The notes under the pieces are model-generated. The model was not told the origin of the DNA and did no database searches. It saw nothing but the letters and a program-made list of their open reading frames with translations. Below are positions 9,497 to 17,686 of a DNA stretch of 64,000 nucleotides, piece by piece. The DNA is taken from positions 434,001 to 498,000 of the forward strand of contig JAAXVL010000002.1 of NCBI GenBank assembly GCA_013335535.1, in the 5' to 3' direction. A program made the position numbers and the translations under genes. Source of the stretch: Azonexaceae bacterium. Lineage in GTDB: Bacteria > Pseudomonadota > Gammaproteobacteria > Burkholderiales > Rhodocyclaceae. Numbering within the stretch: the stretch's first letter is position 1; each line of letters begins with the position of its first letter.

Positions 9497-9594
9497 TATT
9501 AGGCCAAAGTTGCCGGCAGGCGATTGCTAATTGATGCCTTGTTTGGTCAGTATTTGGAATAAAATTGTGTAAATAATTAATTTGTAGATATTTT

Positions 9595-10056
9595 ATGGAA
9601 ATAGATCGTTACGACCGGCAAATTCTTGCCATCCTGCAAGTCGATGGGCGTATTAGCAATCAGGATCTGGCTGACCGGATCGGACTGTCCCCTTCGCCGT
9701 GCCTGCGGCGTGTTCGTGTGCTGGAGGAGTCGGGGCTGATCACCGGCTATCGCGCCATGCTCGACGCCAGGAAGCTTGGTCTTTCGCTCATGGCCTTGAT
9801 CGGAATTTCGATGGATCAGCACACGCCGGAGCGCTTTGCCAACCTCGAGGCGGCGATTGGCGATATTCCGGAAGTGCTGGAGTGTTTGCTGATCACAGGT
9901 CAGCAATCGGACTACCAGTTGAAAGTGGTTGTCCGGGACATGGATGCCTATCAGGATCTGCTGCTCAACAAGATCACGCGTATTCAAGGCGTGACCGGCG
10001 TGCACACGAGTTTTGTGCTGCGCAGGGTGGTCGACCGCACAACCTTGCCTGCGTAG
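9595..10056 (+). CDS. Lrp/AsnC family transcriptional regulator
   Basis: 153 aa. An N-terminal winged helix-turn-helix (YDRQILAILQVDGRISNQDLADRIGLSPSPCLRRVRVLEESGLI, about 5-50) is followed by an AsnC/RAM ligand-binding domain (about 70-145, with GQQSDYQLKVVVRDMDAY). These proteins form dimers to octamers and respond to amino acids. It is divergent from leuA, which is the likeliest target. Length and domains are complete. The specific effector cannot be read from sequence. Confidence 0.9.
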   Translation: MEIDRYDRQILAILQVDGRISNQDLADRIGLSPSPCLRRVRVLEESGLITGYRAMLDARKLGLSLMALIGISMDQHTPERFANLEAAIGDIPEVLECLLITGQQSDYQLKVVVRDMDAYQDLLLNKITRIQGVTGVHTSFVLRRVVDRTTLPA

Positions 10057-10103
10057 GCGCAAAGGCTGAAAAAGGGGCTTGTCAGGCCCCGTATGGCTCG
10101 GCC

Positions 10104-10661
10104 CTAGTCGCGGACCCGTTCGAAGACCATCGATACGGTATCTGCCGGATCGTGCATGTGCGTTGGGCGCGGACTCGGCTGAGTTTGGGCGAAGTAACGT
10201 TCCCACTGCCGGTCAGATAGTTCGACTTCGCGGACGGACGTAACGCGGCGTTCGCGTGACTGGCGTCTTTCCCTGATGTCGCTGGGCGGGCCCATATCCC
10301 GTCTTCTTCGTTCGCCCCGCTTGCGGCGTTCCCCGGCGCTGGCGCTTGGTAGTTGGACGTCTTCTGGCATGTCGGCTCCGTGGGCCAGAAGCAGTTCGAC
10401 AATATGAGTGTGCTGGCCGCGCGATGCCATTCGAATGGGGCCGCCAGCGCCCTGCGCGTTGGGGGCGTGGATGTTGGCGCCGCGTTTGATCAGTTCGCGC
10501 ACGATGTCGGCATGGCCCTTGAAGCAGGCGATCCGCATCGGCAGACCGGGGTCGCCGTGCATGTCGGCTTCCTCGATCACGGCGCCATGATCAAGCGCCG
10601 CTTTGACTGCATCAAGGTTTCCTTTTTCAATGGCGCGCCTGAGTGCGCTGTGCATGGACAT
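10104..10661 (-). CDS. Ankyrin-repeat protein
   Basis: 185 aa. About three ankyrin repeats occupy residues 1-100 (ALRRAIEKGNLDAVKAALDHG, PMRIACFKGHADIVRELIKRG, ASRGQHTHIVELLLAHGA). A highly charged Arg/Glu-rich linker follows (RRKRGERRRRD, RERRQSRERRV) and then a short C-terminal tail. There is no signal peptide. GGGAGA sits well placed upstream of ATG 10661. Probably a protein-interaction module; partner unknown. It lies head-to-head with rnpB, 188 bp apart. Confidence 0.78.
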   Translation of the reverse strand: MSMHSALRRAIEKGNLDAVKAALDHGAVIEEADMHGDPGLPMRIACFKGHADIVRELIKRGANIHAPNAQGAGGPIRMASRGQHTHIVELLLAHGADMPEDVQLPSASAGERRKRGERRRRDMGPPSDIRERRQSRERRVTSVREVELSDRQWERYFAQTQPSPRPTHMHDPADTVSMVFERVRD

Positions 10662-10848
10662 GAAATTGTTCTCCCGAAAAAACCGGCGACTATCTATTTT
10701 GCATTGTTTTTCGACGCTCGGAAGCGAAGCATAGCCACGGATGGCGATAGTGGCTGTCAGATTTTTCACGAATCGCTTGTCGGGCTAGCCGATCCAGCCA
10801 CTTTTCCTGGGTGTTCATAATGCGGCGCGGGGCAGGCTTGCGGGCGCG

Positions 10849-10854
10849 TATAAT
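10849..10854 (+). promoter_or_regulatory. -10 element of rnpB
   Basis: A perfect TATAAT lies 7 nt upstream of the predicted RNase P RNA 5' end, as expected for a stable RNA. The -35 region is not obvious (GC-rich). Confidence 0.6.
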
Positions 10855-10860
10855 CCACAG

Positions 10861-11269
10861 CGGAAAGTTGGCCAGGCAATCGCTGGGCGTCCGGGGGAAA
10901 CTTCGGCGCCGGGAGGAAAGTCCGGGCTCCATTGGGCGGGATGCCAGTTAACGGCTGGGTGCTATAAGTCGCCAGACGAAAGTCGGGTGACCCAAGGCAA
11001 CGGAAAGTGCAACAGAGAATAGACCGCCGATGGCGTCGCAAGACGCACAGGTAAGGGTGAAACGGCGAGGTAAGAGCTCACCGCGTCCACGGTAACGGCG
11101 GACGGCACGGTAAACCCCATCCGGAGCAAGACCAAATAGGGAAGCTGAGGCGTGGCCCGCGCTGCTTCCGGGTAGGTTGCTTGAGCCTGTCGGTGACGGC
11201 AGGCCTAGAGGAATGATTGCCGAACCCCGCAAGGGGGGAACAGAACCCGGCTTATCGGCCGACTTTCCA
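10861..11269 (+). ncRNA. rnpB: RNase P RNA, bacterial class A (M1 RNA)
   Basis: About 409 nt. It is recognised by the universally conserved CR-I block GAGGAAAGTCCGGGCTCC (around 10913-10931), the CR-V-like ACAGAAC in the 3' part, GGTAAGAGCTCACCG near 11070-11085, GGGTAAACCCC-type and GGCAAGACCAAATAGG-type segments, and 3' pairing of the terminal GTTGGCC with GGCCGAC. The RNA is the catalytic subunit that matures tRNA 5' ends, with RnpA protein. Ends are set by complementarity and are accurate to a few bases. Confidence 0.96.
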
Positions 11270-11286
11270 ATTTCGACCTGTTTTGC

Positions 11287-11955
11287 TTACTTCGCTGCGA
11301 GTTTGTTTTCGGCCAGCCATTCTTTGGCTATTTTCCATTCGTCGTTTTCGCGGACGATCAGCAGAACCTTGGTTCGCGCCATTTCCCGGTAGCTGCCCGA
11401 GGCATAATCCTGCAAGAAAGTGACCTTGAACTGATCGGCATTGAGGCGCTCGATGCCGAGTTCGCGTACCTGAATGTCGATTGGCGCACCGACAGACAAT
11501 TTCTTCGTCCTTGCCGCGACCCAGGCTTCGCGCGTGTTGCCGTCGGTGGGCGTGAATTGCTGGCTGTAGGCGTTCAGGTAGCTCGCGATATCCCGTTGTG
11601 CCCAGGCGCTACGCCATGTGTCAAGAAGCGCGCTTATATTCGTTTTGTCGCTGCTTTCCGCGCTGCCGGGAGCGTTCAAGGCGGCCTCGAGGAGGACTGG
11701 CGATGTTGTCGGAGCGGCTGCCGTTGCCTGTGGGGCGGGTGCGCGGTGGGCCGGTGTCTGGGCCTGAGTTTCGCCCAGGCGCATCATGCTGGCCCCGAGC
11801 AGGGCCGAGATCAGCGCGGTGATGATGAGTGAGCCGGTCCCGAAGGCATGCGCGGAGGCGATTGCTACCGGGCGTTGCTCAATATTTGCGGCTTTGGCGG
11901 AGGGGGCGTCCGATTCGCCCAGTGCGGCGTGAAGTTGTTCAAGGCGGCGGGCCAT
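11287..11955 (-). CDS. Single-pass membrane protein with Cds6/NTF2-like C-terminal domain
   Basis: 222 aa from ATG 11955. Order: a cytoplasmic N-terminus (MARRLEQLHAALGE), one transmembrane segment at about 40-58 (LIITALISALLGASMM), an Ala/Pro-rich linker, and a C-terminal NTF2-like domain. That domain contains WRSAWAQRDIASYLNAYS and FQDYASGSYREM-type strands ending EWKIAKEWLAENK. This resembles the Cds6 domain that follows L,D-transpeptidase domains, but no transpeptidase is present. The open frame extends to 12267, but the upstream part is not protein-like. Function unknown. Confidence 0.7.
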   Translation of the reverse strand: MARRLEQLHAALGESDAPSAKAANIEQRPVAIASAHAFGTGSLIITALISALLGASMMRLGETQAQTPAHRAPAPQATAAAPTTSPVLLEAALNAPGSAESSDKTNISALLDTWRSAWAQRDIASYLNAYSQQFTPTDGNTREAWVAARTKKLSVGAPIDIQVRELGIERLNADQFKVTFLQDYASGSYREMARTKVLLIVRENDEWKIAKEWLAENKLAAK

Positions 11956-12247
11956 GGCACGTTCGTGTTTGTTGTTTTCGGGGCGACCATGGCGACTGGC
12001 TGTGTGCTGGGCGCCGGTTCCGAAAAAGGCGCTTGCCGATTCAACGATGCCGCCGGCAGGGAAGGTGCTCAAAGTGGCCACGAGGCTGATCCTGTAGGTT
12101 TGGGTTGCTGCAAGGAATGGGTTTGATGTGTTGATATTGTTATCGCCGTGGCTGTTATCGACTATCGAATAATTCACAATTTCGGTAATTGCGATGTTTG
12201 AATCGAAGAGAAAGGGCGGGCGGTAGGGGTGGTGCTTCTGTCCTACA
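11956..12247. other. Divergent intergenic region
   Basis: 292 bp between the minus-strand NTF2-like gene and the plus-strand methyltransferase. The middle (12130-12210) is AT-rich. Apart from a TACAAT (12244-12249) just before the methyltransferase start I see no defined site. Confidence 0.5.
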
Positions 12248-12256
12248 ATGCGGGCC

Positions 12257-13414
12257 ATGATGCGCACTAAATTTCCCGTGATTACCTGGGCCGAGGCGGG
12301 TGAGACAAGATCGGCCCGTTGGCGCTCCGAGGCCGGCTTGCCGGCACATGAGAAGCTGGTTGTGGTTGATGACCACCTGAGTGTCGATGCCGCCTGGAAG
12401 ATGGTTTCTGCGGGGATGGCAGTGCTGTGGCGGGGCGACTGGCAAAACGCCCGTCATCTGTTGCAGGGTTTGAGCCGTCGCGCTGATCGTCAGCCGCGTT
12501 CGGATGGCCAGAAAAAACCGGTGACGCCAGCCGAGGCATTTGAGCAGCATCGCCGGAACCAGGGGCGACGGGCGCAGGCGCTCGCCCTGTTGTTGGTGCC
12601 GCTGGATGCCGATTACCGCATTCCGTTGCGCCGGGCGCAGGATGTTTGGCAGGCTTGTGTCGAGGCTTACGGGCCACAGACCGGTGAGGCTTCGCTTGTT
12701 TCTCTGCGTGAATTGCTGGCCGTCGTCAGTGCCCACGAATGGCGCAAGAAGGGCGTGCCGGTGCCGGCGGTGGAAGGGCGCATCTATCCGCATTACGGCG
12801 TGTTTTCGCCGGTGCGTGGCGAGTATGTTGATCTGGTCGCCAAGGCGCCGTTGCCGGCTAATTGCGATTCGGCATTCGATATCGGGACGGGTTCCGGGAT
12901 CATTGCCGCTATCCTCGCCCGGCGCGGCGTTCCGCAAGTGATCGCCACGGACATGGACGAGCGGGCGCTGGCCTGCGCTTCTGAAAATGTGCAAAAACTC
13001 GGGTTGACCGTGGCAATCCGCCTCGTCAAGGCGGATCTCTTTCCGGAGGGGCGGGCCAAGCTGGTTGTCTGCAATCCGCCATGGGTGCCGGCCCAGCCGA
13101 CTTCGCCAGTCGAATACGCGGTTTACGATCCGGATTCGCGCATGCTGCGTGGCTTTCTCGAGCGCCTGGCGGATCATCTGGAACCCGATGGCGAGGGCTG
13201 GTTGATCATTTCGGACATCGCCGAACACCTCGGCCTGCGCTCGCGAAAAAAGCTGCTCGGCTGGATCGAAATGGCCGGGCTGAAAGTGATTGATCGTCTC
13301 GATACCCGACCGAAGCATCCCAAGGCGCAGGATGCGAGCGATCCGCTGCATGCGGCGCGGGCGGCCGAGGTGACTTCGTTGTGGCGGCTTGGCCGAGCCG
13401 ATGGAATAAACTGA
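12257..13414 (+). CDS. PrmC-like class I SAM-dependent methyltransferase
   Basis: About 385 aa. The N-terminal half is unlike PrmC. The C-terminal half is a Rossmann methyltransferase with SAM motif I FDIGTGSGIIAAIL, an acidic motif ATDMDERAL, and NPPW in motif IV, the signature of amino-methylating N5-glutamine or N6-adenine enzymes. The target is unknown. Start choice is uncertain between 12248, 12257 and 12260. A TACAAT hexamer at 12244-12249 overlaps the first ATG, so 12257 or 12260 fits better, possibly on a leaderless mRNA. Confidence 0.75.
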   Translation: MMRTKFPVITWAEAGETRSARWRSEAGLPAHEKLVVVDDHLSVDAAWKMVSAGMAVLWRGDWQNARHLLQGLSRRADRQPRSDGQKKPVTPAEAFEQHRRNQGRRAQALALLLVPLDADYRIPLRRAQDVWQACVEAYGPQTGEASLVSLRELLAVVSAHEWRKKGVPVPAVEGRIYPHYGVFSPVRGEYVDLVAKAPLPANCDSAFDIGTGSGIIAAILARRGVPQVIATDMDERALACASENVQKLGLTVAIRLVKADLFPEGRAKLVVCNPPWVPAQPTSPVEYAVYDPDSRMLRGFLERLADHLEPDGEGWLIISDIAEHLGLRSRKKLLGWIEMAGLKVIDRLDTRPKHPKAQDASDPLHAARAAEVTSLWRLGRADGIN

Positions 13415-13466
13415 TCGCGTCTTCCGTATACGTCGGTGTAGCCCCCCAAAACCAACGGAGATCATC

Positions 13467-13853
13467 ATGAAAACTAAAAATCTGCTTCTCACGCTGCTCG
13501 TGTCAGCCACGCTGGCTGCCTGTTCCGGATATGGCACGCGCGCTGCGGCACCGGCCATGATGTCGGATGGCATGCTGACCGGCAGCAACGGCATGACGCT
13601 GTACACTTTCGACAAGGATGCTGCCGGTAGCGGCAAGAGCGTGTGCAATGGCCCATGCGCCACCAACTGGCCGCCACTGATGGCCATGGAGGGCGACATG
13701 GCGAGCGGCGACTACAGCATCGTCATGCGCGACGATGGCAAGAAGCAGTGGGCTTTCAAGGGCAAGCCGCTGTATTTCTGGGCCAAGGACCAGAAGGCGG
13801 GTGACAAGACCGGCGATGGGTTCAACAACGTCTGGCACGTTGCCAAGCCTTAA
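13467..13853 (+). CDS. Lipoprotein with secreted repeats (Lipoprotein_15 / COG4315)
   Basis: 128 aa. The lipobox LAAC gives a lipidated Cys at about residue 19. Two repeats of the PF03640 type follow, with GMTLYTFDKDAAGSGKSVCNGPCATNWPP and KPLYFWAKDQKAGDKTGDGFNNVWHV. The family is widespread and of unknown function, often next to ECF sigma factors. Here it directly precedes a sigma/anti-sigma pair (9 nt gap) and probably belongs to their regulon or operon. Confidence 0.85.
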   Translation: MKTKNLLLTLLVSATLAACSGYGTRAAAPAMMSDGMLTGSNGMTLYTFDKDAAGSGKSVCNGPCATNWPPLMAMEGDMASGDYSIVMRDDGKKQWAFKGKPLYFWAKDQKAGDKTGDGFNNVWHVAKP

Positions 13854-13862
13854 TCGACCCAC

Positions 13863-14363
13863 GTGGACAGCCGCGCGATCCTTGCCGAATTGCCCCGCCT
13901 GCGCCGTTACGCGCGGGCGATGCTGGGCGACCGCGCGGCGGCGGACGATCTCGTGCAGGACACCCTCGAACGCGCCTGGAGCCGCTTCGCCCAATGGCGG
14001 GCGGGCAGCGATTTGCGCGCCTGGCTGTTTGGCATCATGCATAACCTGCGCGTCGATCAGTTGCGGCGGGGCAGTCTGCCGACCCATGCGCTCGACGACG
14101 ATGCCAGCGAGGTGCCGACGCGCGCTACCCAGAGCGATCGGCTGGAAGTGATGGACCTCGAATCCGCCCTCCGCCAGTTACCGGACGAGCAGCGCGAGGT
14201 GCTGCTCCTCGTCGGGCTGGAAGAAATGAGTTATGCCGAAATCGCCGCTGCGCTGGCCATTCCGGTCGGCACCGTGATGTCCCGCCTGTCGCGCGGACGC
14301 GAACGGCTGCGCCAGATCATGGATGGCCGGCAGGCAGGCGCCAATCTGAGGGTCGTGCGATGA
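13863..14363 (+). CDS. ECF-type RNA polymerase sigma factor
   Basis: 166 aa starting at GTG. Sigma region 2 is visible as DRAAADDLVQDTLERAW and LRAWLFGIMHNLRVDQLRR. Region 4 is LRQLPDEQREVLLLVGLEEMSYAEIAAALAIPVGTVMSRLSRGRERLR with its helix-turn-helix. There is no region 1 or 3, as expected for ECF factors. It overlaps the anti-sigma gene by 4 nt (ATGA), the usual translational coupling. The likely target set includes the upstream lipoprotein. Confidence 0.93.
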   Translation: MDSRAILAELPRLRRYARAMLGDRAAADDLVQDTLERAWSRFAQWRAGSDLRAWLFGIMHNLRVDQLRRGSLPTHALDDDASEVPTRATQSDRLEVMDLESALRQLPDEQREVLLLVGLEEMSYAEIAAALAIPVGTVMSRLSRGRERLRQIMDGRQAGANLRVVR

Positions 14364-15172
14364 GCCCGCTCAATATCACCGAAGACGACCTGCACGCTTA
14401 CGTCGACGGCGCCTTGAGTGCGTCGAGACGGGCCGAGATCGAAGCCTATCTGGTTCTCTATCCCGAGGACGCCGAACGCGTTCGGGCCTATCGCGCCCAG
14501 AACGAGGCGCTCAAGACGCTGTTCAATCCGGTGTTGGTCGAGCCTGTGCCTGATCTCCTGCAGGCGTTGACGGTGCAACCGTTGAATTCCACGGTCAACC
14601 GGAAAAAATGGCCAAATTTGAAATCCTGGCCACTGCAGCAGATTGCCGCTGGCGTCCTCGTTGCCACGCTGGGTGGCGTCGCCGGTTGGCTGGGACATGG
14701 CCAGTACCAGAGCCGTGAGCATGTGGCACAGGTCGTCGTGCCGCTGTCACGGCAGGCTGCCGTCGCCCATGTAGTTTACAGTCCGGACGCGCGCCGCCCG
14801 GTCGAGGTGACGGCTGATCAGGAAGAGGCGCTGGTCAAATGGTTGTCCAAGCGTCTCGGCACGCCGGTCAGCCCGCCCAAACTCGGCGCCCTCGGCTACG
14901 AGCTGGTTGGCGGTCGCCTGCTTCCCGGCAACGCCGGCCCGGTTGCCCAGTTCATGTACCAGGATGCCAGCGGCCAGCGCATGACGCTGTACGTGACGAC
15001 TGAAAATGCAGCCCAACCCGAAACCGGCTTCCGCTTCGCCCGCGAAGGCCTGGTCAATGTGTTCTACTGGGTGGACGGCAAATTCGGTTACGCCCTGTCG
15101 GCCAGTATCGACAAGGGCGAGCTGGCCAAGGTGGCGACGGCGGTGTACGACCAGCTCGAACAAAAAAAATGA
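14360..15172 (+). CDS. Transmembrane anti-sigma factor
   Basis: 270 aa. An N-terminal zinc-less anti-sigma-type region (DDLHAYVDGALSASRRAEIEAYL, about 5-60) is followed by one transmembrane helix (about 93-112, IAAGVLVATLGGVAGWLG) and a periplasmic domain to the end. It presumably sequesters the ECF factor encoded just upstream. The segment between the cytoplasmic domain and the helix (STVNRKKWPNLKSW) is encoded by a copy of the dispersed 36-nt repeat (14589-14624), so the linker may derive from a repeat insertion. The final codons form the T-run of the opposing gene's terminator. Confidence 0.88.
   Translation: MSPLNITEDDLHAYVDGALSASRRAEIEAYLVLYPEDAERVRAYRAQNEALKTLFNPVLVEPVPDLLQALTVQPLNSTVNRKKWPNLKSWPLQQIAAGVLVATLGGVAGWLGHGQYQSREHVAQVVVPLSRQAAVAHVVYSPDARRPVEVTADQEEALVKWLSKRLGTPVSPPKLGALGYELVGGRLLPGNAGPVAQFMYQDASGQRMTLYVTTENAAQPETGFRFAREGLVNVFYWVDGKFGYALSASIDKGELAKVATAVYDQLEQKK
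14589..14624 (-). repeat. Dispersed 36-nt repeat, copy 1 (inside anti-sigma gene)
   Basis: On the minus strand it reads ATTTCAAATTTGGCC then ATTTTTT then CCGGTTGACCGTGG. That is a near-consensus copy, in frame within the anti-sigma coding sequence just before the membrane helix. It is the only high-quality copy I see wholly inside a gene. Confidence 0.8.
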
Positions 15173-15198
15173 GCGTCGCCCGTGGCCGGGGGACGCTC
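15162..15198 (-). terminator. Intrinsic terminator of the autotransporter gene
   Basis: On the minus strand GAGCGTC...GACGCTC (7-bp stem, GC-rich 14-nt loop) is followed by A and eight T residues. This is a classic rho-independent terminator, 31 nt after the protease stop. The T-run is shared with the last lysine codons of the opposing anti-sigma gene. Confidence 0.85.
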
Positions 15199-15228
15199 AA
15201 AAGAGGGGGATAAAGGGGGGCGTCGCGA

Positions 15229-17523
15229 TCAGAAGTTCTTGTTCCAGATAAGGCCAAGTTGCGCCTGATTGTTGCCGGCCATGTTGAGCGCATCCTTCTG
15301 GTAGGCAGCCTGGAGCATCAGCGTATCGGTCTTGCCGGCCGGCATGCGATAGCTCAGGGTCAGGTCGATTTCACGACCGTCCGGTGCCAGGCTGGTCCAG
15401 CTCTTTTCATATACGGCGTAACCTTGCTGGTCGACGCCGGCCGTGGTGATGGCGGCACTGCCCGTGCTCAGGCGTAGCGGTTGTTTGATCGACGCGGCGA
15501 ACAGATCCTTCGCCGTCCAGACGTCTTGCTGCAGATAGGTCACGCCCCAGGATTGCGAGCGGATGGCCGTGGTGCCCGTAAACAGGCTGTTGGCGTCGCC
15601 GCTGCCGGCTTTGGTGAAAGCCTGTTCGCCGTTGAAAAGCAAACTGCTGGTGTGGTCGAGCCTGTAGGCCAGCGAGAAGCCAATAACATCCGTGGCATTC
15701 TGGCCGAGCGCCAGAATGCTGCCGCTGTTGTAGGCGGCGCCGAGCAGCGAGCTGTGCTCGGCCACGTTGCTGTAGGTCATGCCGCCGCTGATCCGGTCGT
15801 TGTAGCGATAGGCCACGCCGATCTTCACGAGGCTGTTCTGCGCGGCATTCGGCGTCATGGCCGTTGTGCCGGGCGTCGTCGTGTAGGACGCAGCAACCCG
15901 CCAGTTCTTCGCAACGGTGGTGCCGTAGCTGAACTGGTAGCCACCTTGCGCCAGGCTGCTCATGTTGCTGGTATCGAAATCGCTCATCTGGCGAGCGATC
16001 AAATCGTCGTTGAACAGTGCCTTGGCGAACGGGTAGGACGACGAGGCGCCGTAACCCATGCCGGAAACGCTACCCGTCTGACTGGTGAACAGCGTGTAAC
16101 CGGTCATCATCGGCAGCACCTGGTCTGCATTGTAGGCAAACTCGCCGATGTGCTGAGCGGCGCCTCCCGTGGATTCCAGCGCAAAGGCCAGCTCGCCACC
16201 GGCAAACTTCATCGCCTTGGGGCCGGAGTAAGTGTTGGTCGGGAGTGGGTTGAGCGTCGCCTTGCTTGTCGGCGTCTTGATCAGGGTGGAAAGATTGACC
16301 GTGAAGTTGCGAGCGTAGCCATCGAATGCCGTGTAATTGGCCAGCTTGCTCTGGATGGTGGAAAGCGAGCCAAGGGCGCCACTCGACAGCAGGCTGCCGG
16401 TCAGCGAGCTGACGGCAACGGTCTGGCCGTTCGCCTTGGTGACGGTCAGCGTGCCATAGGGGTTGAAAGCTGTGCCCAGATTGGTCAGTCCGCGGCCATA
16501 GGTGGCATCGACGCCAGCAGCACCCAGATCTGTTGCCGTGGCCAATAGCAAATCTGCCGTCGTGCCGTTGGTCTTGAGGATAGGCCAGGCATTTTGCAAC
16601 AGCATGAGGGAGCCGCTGACGACAGGTGCCGCCATCGAAGTGCCGGACCACAGGGCGTAGGCGTTGTTTCCTGCTGTCGTTTGGGGGGCAAGAATGGCTT
16701 CGCCCGGAGCCATGATCCAGCGCGTCGTGTAGCTGGTCTTGACGCCGGATGTGTTTACCAGCGAACCGCTCCCCGGCTTGTTGGTGAAGCTGGAAGCGAC
16801 GTTGGTGCTATTGACCGAGCCCGCGAAAATCAGATGCTGGATCGCTGCCTGGGTCAGGCCTGATGTATTCAGGTTATTCACCAGATTCTGAGCGCTGTTG
16901 CCTCCGGCCCAAACCACGAAGGCGCCCTTGGCCGCGGCATAGTTGATCGCCGCAACGGTGTTGGCATCGTTGCTGTAGGTGATCGACACGTTGATCACGC
17001 CGGCTCCCGCATCCGCCGCCTTCTTGACGCCATTGGCCACGTCGGTCGAATAGCCTGATCCTGCCGAGTTAAGCACTTTCTCCGCAACAATATTGGCCGC
17101 TGGAGCAACGCCAATGAAGTTGCCGGCAACGGTCGTGTAGCCACCGGCGGTGATGGTGCTGAACTGAGAGGTACGGTTGCCGGCTGCGATGCTGGCTACC
17201 GCCGTGCCATGACCGTTGTCGTCGGCAAATCCATTGGCACATTTGAAGGACACCGCTGCGCAGGAACTCAGCGTCTGCGAAACCTGCCCGGCGGCAAATT
17301 GCGGGTGGGTGGCGTTGATACCTGTGTCGACGACGCCGAGTACCTGCCCCTTGCCCCAGTTGGCAGCCGATTCGATCGCATTGGTAATGCCGATCTGGCG
17401 CAGCCACGGTGCGTAAGTCTGGGCATGCGCCCGGTCGCCGTAGGAATAGCACGCAATGGCCACGAGGATGGTGACGGAACCTTGCCTGAGCCAGGTCGGG
17501 TGAGCTAAACGGTGAGTGTTCAT
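15229..17523 (-). CDS. Subtilisin-like (S8) serine protease autotransporter
   Basis: 764 aa. A signal peptide ends at about DRAHAQ. The S8 catalytic triad is complete: Asp in LGVVDTGINATHPQ, His in DNGHGTAVASIAAG, Ser in WSGTSMAAPVVSG. The C-terminal approximately 300 residues are beta-strand-rich (AYRYNDRISGGMTYSN, GVTYLQQDVW) and end in NKNF, the terminal aromatic of an autotransporter barrel. So the protease is displayed on or released from the cell surface (type Va secretion). GGAGA precedes ATG 17523. The 5' leader carries a c-di-GMP riboswitch (17578-17680) and a good promoter. Confidence 0.93.
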   Translation of the reverse strand: MNTHRLAHPTWLRQGSVTILVAIACYSYGDRAHAQTYAPWLRQIGITNAIESAANWGKGQVLGVVDTGINATHPQFAAGQVSQTLSSCAAVSFKCANGFADDNGHGTAVASIAAGNRTSQFSTITAGGYTTVAGNFIGVAPAANIVAEKVLNSAGSGYSTDVANGVKKAADAGAGVINVSITYSNDANTVAAINYAAAKGAFVVWAGGNSAQNLVNNLNTSGLTQAAIQHLIFAGSVNSTNVASSFTNKPGSGSLVNTSGVKTSYTTRWIMAPGEAILAPQTTAGNNAYALWSGTSMAAPVVSGSLMLLQNAWPILKTNGTTADLLLATATDLGAAGVDATYGRGLTNLGTAFNPYGTLTVTKANGQTVAVSSLTGSLLSSGALGSLSTIQSKLANYTAFDGYARNFTVNLSTLIKTPTSKATLNPLPTNTYSGPKAMKFAGGELAFALESTGGAAQHIGEFAYNADQVLPMMTGYTLFTSQTGSVSGMGYGASSSYPFAKALFNDDLIARQMSDFDTSNMSSLAQGGYQFSYGTTVAKNWRVAASYTTTPGTTAMTPNAAQNSLVKIGVAYRYNDRISGGMTYSNVAEHSSLLGAAYNSGSILALGQNATDVIGFSLAYRLDHTSSLLFNGEQAFTKAGSGDANSLFTGTTAIRSQSWGVTYLQQDVWTAKDLFAASIKQPLRLSTGSAAITTAGVDQQGYAVYEKSWTSLAPDGREIDLTLSYRMPAGKTDTLMLQAAYQKDALNMAGNNQAQLGLIWNKNF

Positions 17524-17528
17524 TGCGG

Positions 17529-17563
17529 GTCTCCGGAGTGCTGAGGCACGCAAGTCAGGAGAC
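17529..17563 (-). promoter_or_regulatory. Possible Shine-Dalgarno-masking hairpin (expression platform)
   Basis: On the minus strand GTCTCC (17563-17558) can pair with GGAGAC (17534-17529). The GGAG in the second arm is the ribosome binding site of the protease ATG at 17523. A small inner GTGC/GCAC stem fits between. This could be the translational switch of the riboswitch just upstream. The pairing is seen; the function is inferred. Confidence 0.55.
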
Positions 17564-17577
17564 GGTCGGGTGCAGAA

Positions 17578-17680
17578 ATGCTGCCCGGCAACCCCGCTAG
17601 CAATTGATGGTTGAAACAGTGCCCATCAGTGAGCCCGGTGGCTTTGCGTCCCCGGCTTTCGCGCGGGTTTGCCAAAATCT
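17578..17680 (-). ncRNA. Class I cyclic-di-GMP riboswitch (GEMM-I)
   Basis: Read on the minus strand, the conserved GEMM-I blocks occur in order and at normal spacing: GGCAAACC, a small stem capped by GAAA (the tetraloop), GGACGCAAAGCC followed by CCGGGC, a second variable stem with loop, then AGCGGGGTTGCCGGGC. GAAA tetraloop, ACGCAAAGCC core and AGCGGGGTT closing strand are the hallmark of the c-di-GMP aptamer. It starts right after a sigma-70 promoter and ends about 55 nt before the ATG of a surface protease. No second copy was seen in the window. Confidence 0.9.
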
Positions 17681-17686
17681 GCAAAA

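Noticed and set aside
7637-9502. A 621-codon open frame on the plus strand opposite leuA
   Set aside because: It is the shadow of leuA in high-GC DNA; composition is low-complexity (Gly/Ala/Asp/Val) and leuA is unmistakable.
9464-9594. Leucine attenuator leader peptide before leuA
   Set aside because: No short frame with a run of Leu codons and no terminator/antiterminator pair was found.
12155-13699. A 514-codon minus-strand frame opposite the methyltransferase
   Set aside because: Methyltransferase motifs (DIGTGSG, NPPW) are on the plus strand; the opposite frame looks like codon shadow.
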